From contig CM054184.1 in assembly GCA_028829895.1 (NCBI GenBank), positions 52,163,201-52,227,200 on the forward strand: DNA of 64,000 nt. The letters are read 5' to 3'. A program made the translations under genes and the position numbers. Origin of the DNA: Sinotaia quadrata. Lineage: Eukaryota > Mollusca > Gastropoda > Architaenioglossa > Viviparidae. Numbering within the stretch: position 1 is the first letter of the stretch; the number at the start of each line of letters is the position of its first letter. Shown piece by piece: positions 63,401 to 64,000 of this stretch. A model generated the notes under the pieces. The model did no database searches, was not told the DNA's origin, and was given only the letters and a program-made list of their open reading frames with translations.

Positions 63401-63752
63401 TACAGAACCAATTTGCATGTATCAGTCAATACTAAATTCATCAAGTCAGATAAGTACAGTTTTACCTTTAAAACAAATATGCAGTTTTAACAAGAAAGCC
63501 ATAACTAAGTTAAATTCTTGAATGAGATTATATATGATGCTTGTCAATTATAAATTTATATCTTACATTAATGAAAACTGTAGTGTGCTAATCTGTTTTA
63601 ATGTAGTGCAATTTAAAGGTATTTTTTGTGCAATTTAAAACCCTCTACAGTTTGTAAAGGTTTAGTGAAAGTTCAATGTAAAGTTCAGTGTAAAAGTTCA
63701 AAAACTGGCAGAATCTTACCAATATGAGGTGACTTGACATCGGAATGCACCT
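24239..63752 (-). CDS. LIM-domain protein, EPLIN (LIMA1)/LIMD2-like, with novel N-terminal repeats; join of eight exons, 5' part outside window
   Basis: Gene-level entry. Exons in transcription order are 63752-63720, 62903-62864, 59393-59348, 58610-57015, 50836-50654, 48414-48373 (tentative), 43349-43198 and 24410-24239. The join is one open frame of two bases plus 753 codons and a stop. The C-terminus is a single LIM domain with perfect spacing (C-x2-C-x17-H-x2-C-x2-C-x2-C-x17-C-x2-H), followed by KGNYDEGFGRDQHKKRW, the signature seen in vertebrate LIMA1/EPLIN and LIMD2. Those proteins associate with actin and adhesions. The N-terminal part is about seven copies of an unfamiliar repeat, described under the 57-58 kb exon. 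A role at the actin cytoskeleton is inferred from the LIM type only. The true N-terminus lies right of the window. Confidence 0.85.
24765..25010. repeat. Imperfect GATGACTGTCA repeat (LIM last intron)
   Basis: Irregular units with GGTGATGACTGTCA or similar every 30-65 bp. Chance ORFs on both strands arise from it. Confidence 0.6.
25430..28970. repeat. Long diverged minisatellite, unit ~38 bp, left part (LIM last intron)
   Basis: About 3.5 kb of units of the type GGTTACTGATGTGACC-(A/T)GAGAGGACAATATACTGCTT, more or less diverged. Regular sub-blocks exist, for example 27820-28060 (ACTGATGAGACCACAAAGGG..) and 26140-26290. Non-repeat sequence at 26700-27780 interrupts it. The same array resumes at 36630 after the LTR element. 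Confidence 0.85.
28976..30659 (+). repeat. 5' LTR (1,684 bp)
   Basis: Starts TGTGACGATGTG and ends GAAACGTAACA. An AATAAA signal lies 17 bp before the end (30638-30643). TATATAAAT near 29508 is a possible TATA box. Two CACGTG boxes 6 bp apart lie at 29166-29171 and 29178-29183. No coding sequence is evident. Confidence 0.95.
30660..30680 (+). promoter_or_regulatory. Candidate tRNA primer-binding site
   Basis: The sequence right after the 5' LTR is AG then TGGGGGAATCTCGTCCG. Primer-binding sites begin with TGG (complement of tRNA CCA) within a few bases of the LTR, as here. I could not match the remainder to a particular tRNA. Confidence 0.5.
31277..34258 (+). CDS. Large ORF of the LTR element: Gag-like N-terminus, unknown Thr/Ser/Asp-rich remainder (993 aa)
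   Basis: The only long ORF of the element, complete and without stops. Residues 1-35 (MDTSDLEQTIASLREIGSLI then GYRTEDELMNFVRTEL) resemble the helical start of animal Ty3/gypsy Gag proteins. Residues about 36-75 and 85-200 are highly charged and should form coiled coil (EEEREKRREEHAKELERI). From about residue 220 the protein is rich in Thr, Ser, Asp, Glu and Arg with few hydrophobic blocks. An ETD motif recurs at least six times, and one segment is visibly duplicated (KIETDSIGCV and KIETDSISCV, both preceded by a D-x-H/M-H-(D/E) stretch). No CCHC zinc knuckle, protease, reverse transcriptase or integrase signature was found. The function is unknown; a structural or packaging role is inferred from the N-terminus and context only. 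Confidence 0.85.
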   Translation: MDTSDLEQTIASLREIGSLIGYRTEDELMNFVRTELDWEEEREKRREEHAKELERIKLDGALAMERIEIEDDHLTTLIDLRVDERMGSLQLMEILKREQKVGISLEYRGEQLRIFVLLALNEKEIEHREEIRSSISSRAKQLCDKDFQFKGEGKAEIRDLTFEIRKLKKERLRLMERKDSLELEWLWTEIETESKIAGKGTVDKLRQEGRAVNFDLPRSNAASVETDTQELVALPNTADELDSLIENKNKCFDETITVQHANQFTETVSAPKLDLETETRKDTVVKDLITRVEFGRTHTPPCTCDTLVDGLNAHDKIETDSIGCVPLRCDETSSNTVTDFSDRINMHEKIETDSISCVWLKGSDASTEFTDRTVSLRENVLATKTDIGRSRSPMIDVSHDVILKHKIIALCKVSSANTLIARETEVFDPDDSIGSITDEDSVPMISSFTSDDMTVVRAETEFFSRRDMEEDMVENCTGTVDDNNACVLTCMHAVVRDMAELSADKSLNGLSDVDRSHGTWTTFIDSPVEIKECHEYVPKTETSGSKEEGVSLTDMFLDSLMISTECNPELIKDTVQMSDRTRSIDNENRSDGLITRVGGTSGLLLTSDADNYDRGNSGSVAYNTQRIDMVMLFSVIETGNIHCQLVTETDRISIIDSDDLMRRHIELTKSVETDYVSSINGMVQGRQSITLGEFKTEPLFIQPQESDLLASESDHTVTREYSSGELDNSRVTKETQTYVVKERDKLTDITVEHLVVNGLKQKTTSGMRYFTSVYDKIRRTEPPDLGEKLMLQFRYFRKTGSRDRAHLRTYDVRLDAKWTHSRSDAIPTKDVECMRTRDVQCVHNDVTTNARNTKRANFHLREFSDKAKSDRFEIQTSHNQCHSDTDMIRNVSRSLKLLDRVETSHAETDTTRNILNLTSTLESFERDKTLQGRTYRTRNEKSKLDMQYIAPHSDILTNRVRKKEYSCHAVDMLTHMGDDVYWGWDRTTKVVQQ
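34933..34945 (+). promoter_or_regulatory. Polypurine tract of the LTR element
   Basis: AAAAGCAAGGGGG ends exactly where the 3' LTR starts. It is nearly all purine and in the position used to prime plus-strand DNA synthesis. Confidence 0.85.
34946..36629 (+). repeat. 3' LTR (1,684 bp)
   Basis: Same length as the 5' LTR at a constant offset of 5,970 bp; no mismatch was noticed on line-by-line comparison. The poly(A) signal AATAAA is at 36608-36613. Confidence 0.95.
36630..37035. repeat. Minisatellite right of the LTR element, ~60-66 bp unit (LIM last intron)
   Basis: About six near-identical units of GAGAAGGCAATTTATTGTAT..AGATACTGTTTGGTTACTGATG. Removing the element and one target-site copy joins GTTACTGATGTGA to AGAGAGAAGGC, which recreates the unit boundary seen in these copies. 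Confidence 0.9.
37036..39165. other. LIM last intron, mostly unique AT-rich sequence
   Basis: A 63-bp-class duplication lies around 38820-38900 (CAGTTACCTTG..CCAAGGTAACAAGATGCCTA). G-rich low-complexity sequence lies at 38180-38300. No coding exon was recognised. Confidence 0.4.
39170..39575. repeat. 55-bp tandem repeat, about 7 copies (LIM last intron)
   Basis: The unit contains GATATACATATTGAGAACCA followed by CACTTAACAATACTGTATAA; copies are nearly identical. It continues at 39590-39900 into a more diverged unit of about 46 bp (AAGACTCCAAGCAATATATAG). Confidence 0.9.
40010..40175. repeat. 26-bp tandem repeat, about 6 copies (LIM last intron)
   Basis: The unit is GATCTGCTATCTTGTATCAA plus GGAAAG. 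Confidence 0.9.
40405..40555. repeat. ~63-bp tandem repeat, 2.3 copies (LIM last intron)
   Basis: The unit is GTTCACAATTGGCTAGTGTT .. CTGAAGGGTGTGATCACAAAA. Confidence 0.85.
42336..42405. repeat. (TG)35 microsatellite
   Basis: An uninterrupted TG dinucleotide run. The surrounding 40,900-43,140 is AT-rich intron with no exon recognised. Confidence 0.95.
43198..43349 (-). CDS. LIM gene exon with the first zinc finger of the LIM domain
   Basis: A 152-nt exon whose core reads EKCGACQRTVYAMEKIEIEK followed by NAYHKACFRCSHCHAVL. The Cys-x2-Cys-x17-His-x2-Cys module and the first two ligands of the second finger are present. The donor GTAAGA leaves two bases (AC). A TACTAAT branch-point-like motif precedes the acceptor chosen at 43350-43352; an acceptor a few codons further in would also keep frame, so the first residues (VGRSKSM) are less certain. 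Confidence 0.88.
44078..44103. repeat. (GT)13 microsatellite
   Basis: A GT run following ACGTGTGCGT in the intron between the 48.4-kb and 43.3-kb exons. Confidence 0.85.
44475..44850. repeat. 27-bp tandem repeat, about 13 copies (LIM intron)
   Basis: The unit is GATCACTACATGAAAATTTA plus ACTTTAA. The 27-bp period yields a repetitive minus-strand ORF of 142 codons (9-residue repeat KFSCSDHKV), probably an artefact of the period. Confidence 0.85.
45600..46210. repeat. Diverged repeat of AATGTTCTGTTTGAATGTTTACA type (LIM intron)
   Basis: Loose units of 40-70 bp. Short plus-strand ORFs here (45607-45904) are by-products. Confidence 0.6.
46640..47085. repeat. 30-bp tandem repeat with diverged flank (LIM intron)
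   Basis: The unit is TAGTAATCACTCAATGTTGC plus TATTCACAGC, regular at 46850-47080 and looser on the left. Confidence 0.85.
47086..48372. other. LIM intron, AT-rich, nothing recognised
   Basis: No regular repeat and no exon-like ORF was recognised. Confidence 0.35.
48373..48414 (-). CDS. Possible LIM gene micro-exon (42 nt)
   Basis: Reads DDEASNAKDSTQEQ, phase 0 at both ends, with acceptor TTATAG and donor GTTTGT (the same donor type as M13 exon 5). It fits between the 50.8-kb and 43.3-kb exons without changing frame, and an acidic linker is plausible there. Because it is so short and its donor is not ideal it may be optional or false. Confidence 0.5.
48415..50653. other. LIM intron between micro-exon and 50.8-kb exon
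   Basis: Contains a short CACAATGCCGCAGTCACAGCA repeat (48420-48520), loose repeats with CTAATATAACTACTATTA (48890-49220) and a repeat with GATGATGATAAACTTTGGAT (50215-50340). No coding exon beyond the two flanking ones was recognised. Confidence 0.45.
50654..50836 (-). CDS. LIM gene exon with the last repeat; begins with an in-frame ATG
   Basis: A 183-nt phase-0 exon (acceptor TTGCAG, donor GTGAGT). It reads MEPSVFESEPHRLEG, then VVREVDTDWTEGMPKVDTTK, then KMLAKFRNLQEEAKK and a Ser/Pro/Lys tail. It is a diverged copy of the two-box repeat (VFESEP and AKFRNL). The first codon is ATG, so the exon could serve both as an internal exon and as the first coding exon of a short isoform from the putative promoter at 53.4 kb. 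Confidence 0.88.
51240..51790. repeat. Diverged ~40-bp tandem repeat (LIM intron)
   Basis: Units contain GTCAAACTGAGTCAAGCC.. and GATAAGACTTACTTAGCAA. Confidence 0.75.
52120..52525. repeat. 30-bp tandem repeat, about 13 nearly identical copies
   Basis: The unit is CTCTATGTACTAACACAGCA plus CTCAATAGGC, in exact 30-bp register from about 52137. It produces a spurious repetitive minus-strand ORF (52189-52614). Confidence 0.95.
52765..53400 (-). other. Candidate alternative first exon (5' UTR) of the LIM gene
   Basis: GC-richer, CpG-containing and non-repetitive block inside the intron. On the minus strand it ends in a consensus donor GTG|GTAAGT (donor at 52764-52759), which could splice to the acceptor of the 50.8-kb exon that begins with ATG. 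The upper boundary is a guess. ORFs inside it on either strand have no recognisable motif. Confidence 0.45.
53485..53557 (-). promoter_or_regulatory. Putative internal promoter: duplicated octamer/CRE/CCAAT module
   Basis: A 36-bp sequence is repeated at 53485-53520 and 53522-53557. Each copy holds ATGCAAAT (53490, 53527), overlapped by a perfect CRE TGACGTCA (53497-53504, 53534-53541), and CCAAT (53513, 53550). Such modules are typical of proximal promoters. No clear TATA box was seen. Use for a short LIM isoform on the minus strand is inferred from the donor at 52764 and the ATG-first exon at 50836. Confidence 0.55.
54340..54995. repeat. ~41-bp tandem repeat, about 15 copies (LIM intron)
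   Basis: The unit is GAGTTGGACTCAATGTCTTT followed by ATATTTTTAGTACTACTACTA. Length varies with the number of TAC/TAG triplets. Confidence 0.9.
55945..56340. repeat. 27-bp tandem repeat, about 14 copies (LIM intron)
   Basis: The unit is GAACAAGGAGTTTGAACTAA plus ATGAAAA, nearly invariant. Two positions carry the same variant (GAAAAAGACTAGAAG, near 56105 and 56323), which suggests a block duplication of eight units. Confidence 0.95.
57015..58610 (-). CDS. LIM gene large exon encoding the repeat region (532 codons)
   Basis: A phase-0 exon between acceptor TTTCAG and donor GTGAGT. It encodes a hydrophilic, probably disordered protein with about seven repeats of 60-85 residues (one truncated). 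Each repeat starts with a box like AGVFENNP or SGVFESNP followed by DVV(K/H)S, then has a second box LPERG-x-AKN-x4-FRQL, then a basic/Pro/Ser linker often with KEFTPP or REITPD. Two neighbouring repeats also share VEYV(S/T)EPRGHVE and YEGHAE, which points to recent duplication. The repeats resemble no domain I can name; the second box recalls short amphipathic helices in EPLIN-like and Xin-like proteins, but that is weak. The frame stays open into the intron at the 3' side; the strong donor and the frame of the next exon set the end. Confidence 0.88.
58611..59347. other. LIM intron
   Basis: AT-rich; a loose 55-60 bp repeat with GATCTATGAAAGATGTTAAAAGTG lies at 58970-59150. No exon was recognised. 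Confidence 0.5.
59348..59393 (-). CDS. LIM gene exon (46 nt)
   Basis: Reads GATTTGLHEHTDYVD after one shared base; acceptor TTGCAG and donor GTAAGT, both strong. Outgoing phase 0 leads directly to QHVSETSTRNQF in the large exon. Confidence 0.7.
60098..60345 (-). mobile_element. Truncated mariner/Tc1-type transposon remnant (3' end)
   Basis: A TA dinucleotide is followed by TTGGGTGTCCCAGAAGTTCC, which looks like a mariner-type terminus. On the minus strand just inside, a broken frame ends KQHITYGGDYIEV-stop near 60222, a form common at the C-termini of such transposases, and it has an internal stop. The copy is cut off at a run of 17 G (60346-60362). It is dead, and the rest of the element is missing. 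Confidence 0.45.
60346..60362. repeat. Poly(G) run, 17 bases
   Basis: A homopolymer tract on the plus strand (poly-C in LIM transcript sense), directly at the edge of the transposon remnant. Confidence 0.85.
60860..61910. other. Unassigned higher-complexity block in a LIM intron
   Basis: Non-repetitive and GC-richer than the surrounding intron, with several mutually overlapping ORFs of 60-190 codons on both strands (longest 60697-61266, minus). None shows a recognisable domain. It could be an old transposon insert or an unseen regulatory or alternative exon region. Confidence 0.3.
62864..62903 (-). CDS. LIM gene exon (40 nt)
   Basis: Reads (A)GSPGGDKYGAS with split codons at both ends; acceptor CTACAG and donor GTGAGT. 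Phase fits both neighbours (incoming 1, outgoing 2). Confidence 0.65.
63720..63752 (-). CDS. LIM gene exon (33 nt)
   Basis: A tiny exon reading VHSDVKSPHI with a split codon at each end, between acceptor TTCCAG and donor GTAAGA. It is supported by its splice sites and by exact phase fit to the next exon (G + CT gives Ala). On its own it would not be callable. Confidence 0.6.
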
Positions 63753-64000
63753 CTGGAACAAAAATTTTTTTAAAATGTTGAGTTTGAGTAACAGGACATA
63801 TCAAGTCCTTTTTAACTATAACAAATATATAAACAAAAATGTTGTGTTTAAATAACAAAACATATTAAGATTAACAAAACATTTTAAGATTAACAAAACA
63901 TTTTCACTAAGATATAAACAAAAATGTTGTGTTTAAATAACAAAACATATTAAGATTAACAAAACATATTAAGATTAACAAAACATTTTCACTAAGATAT
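63753..64000. other. LIM intron at the right edge with short tandem repeat
   Basis: At 63820-64000 a repeat with AAAAATGTTGTGTTTAAATA and AACAAAACATATTAAGATT recurs. No further upstream exon was found, so the 5' part of the gene is outside. Confidence 0.5.

Overview
The window is nuclear DNA from a multicellular animal. It is AT-rich, its genes are split by introns carrying standard GT/AG signals, and much of the non-coding sequence is minisatellite. The two recognisable genes (an M13 peptidase and an EPLIN/LIMD2-type LIM protein), together with the repeat-laden introns, fit a lophotrochozoan, most likely a mollusc. That placement is an inference from style and family resemblance.

Layout. 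Both genes lie on the minus strand, head to tail. (1) Positions 1-11,260 hold the promoter and first five coding exons of a neprilysin/ECE-like M13 metallopeptidase (exons 10907-10215, 8364-8299, 5497-5354, 3722-3633 and 550-411). The remaining exons, including the catalytic HExxH part, lie beyond the left edge. Its introns are almost wholly tandem repeats, plus a 1,069-bp foldback-type transposon with 9-bp target-site duplications. (2) Positions 11.3-24.2 kb are intergenic sequence with several minisatellites, and probably the 3' UTR of the next gene. (3) From 24,239 to beyond the right edge runs a LIM-domain gene with eight exons: 63752-63720, 62903-62864, 59393-59348, 58610-57015, 50836-50654, 48414-48373 (less certain), 43349-43198 and 24410-24239. 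Spliced together they keep one reading frame of about 753 codons. The encoded protein has about seven copies of an unfamiliar repeat followed by one C-terminal LIM domain. A GC-richer block at 52.7-53.6 kb, with duplicated octamer/CRE/CCAAT motifs and a donor site, looks like an internal promoter for a short isoform of about 182 residues starting at the ATG that opens the 50.8-kb exon.

(4) The last intron of the LIM gene (18.8 kb) contains the most notable object: a 7,654-bp LTR retrotransposon at 28976-36629, on the opposite strand. It has 1,684-bp LTRs in which I saw no difference, a 5-bp target-site duplication (AAGAG), a polypurine tract and one intact 993-codon ORF. The ORF starts like a Ty3/gypsy-type Gag (short helical motif, then charged coiled coil) but continues into a long Thr/Ser/Asp/Glu-rich region. 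I find no protease, reverse transcriptase, RNase H or integrase motifs. It appears to be a young, non-autonomous element carrying an undescribed protein.

The two genes have no evident functional link beyond adjacency. No rRNA, tRNA or CRISPR features were recognised.
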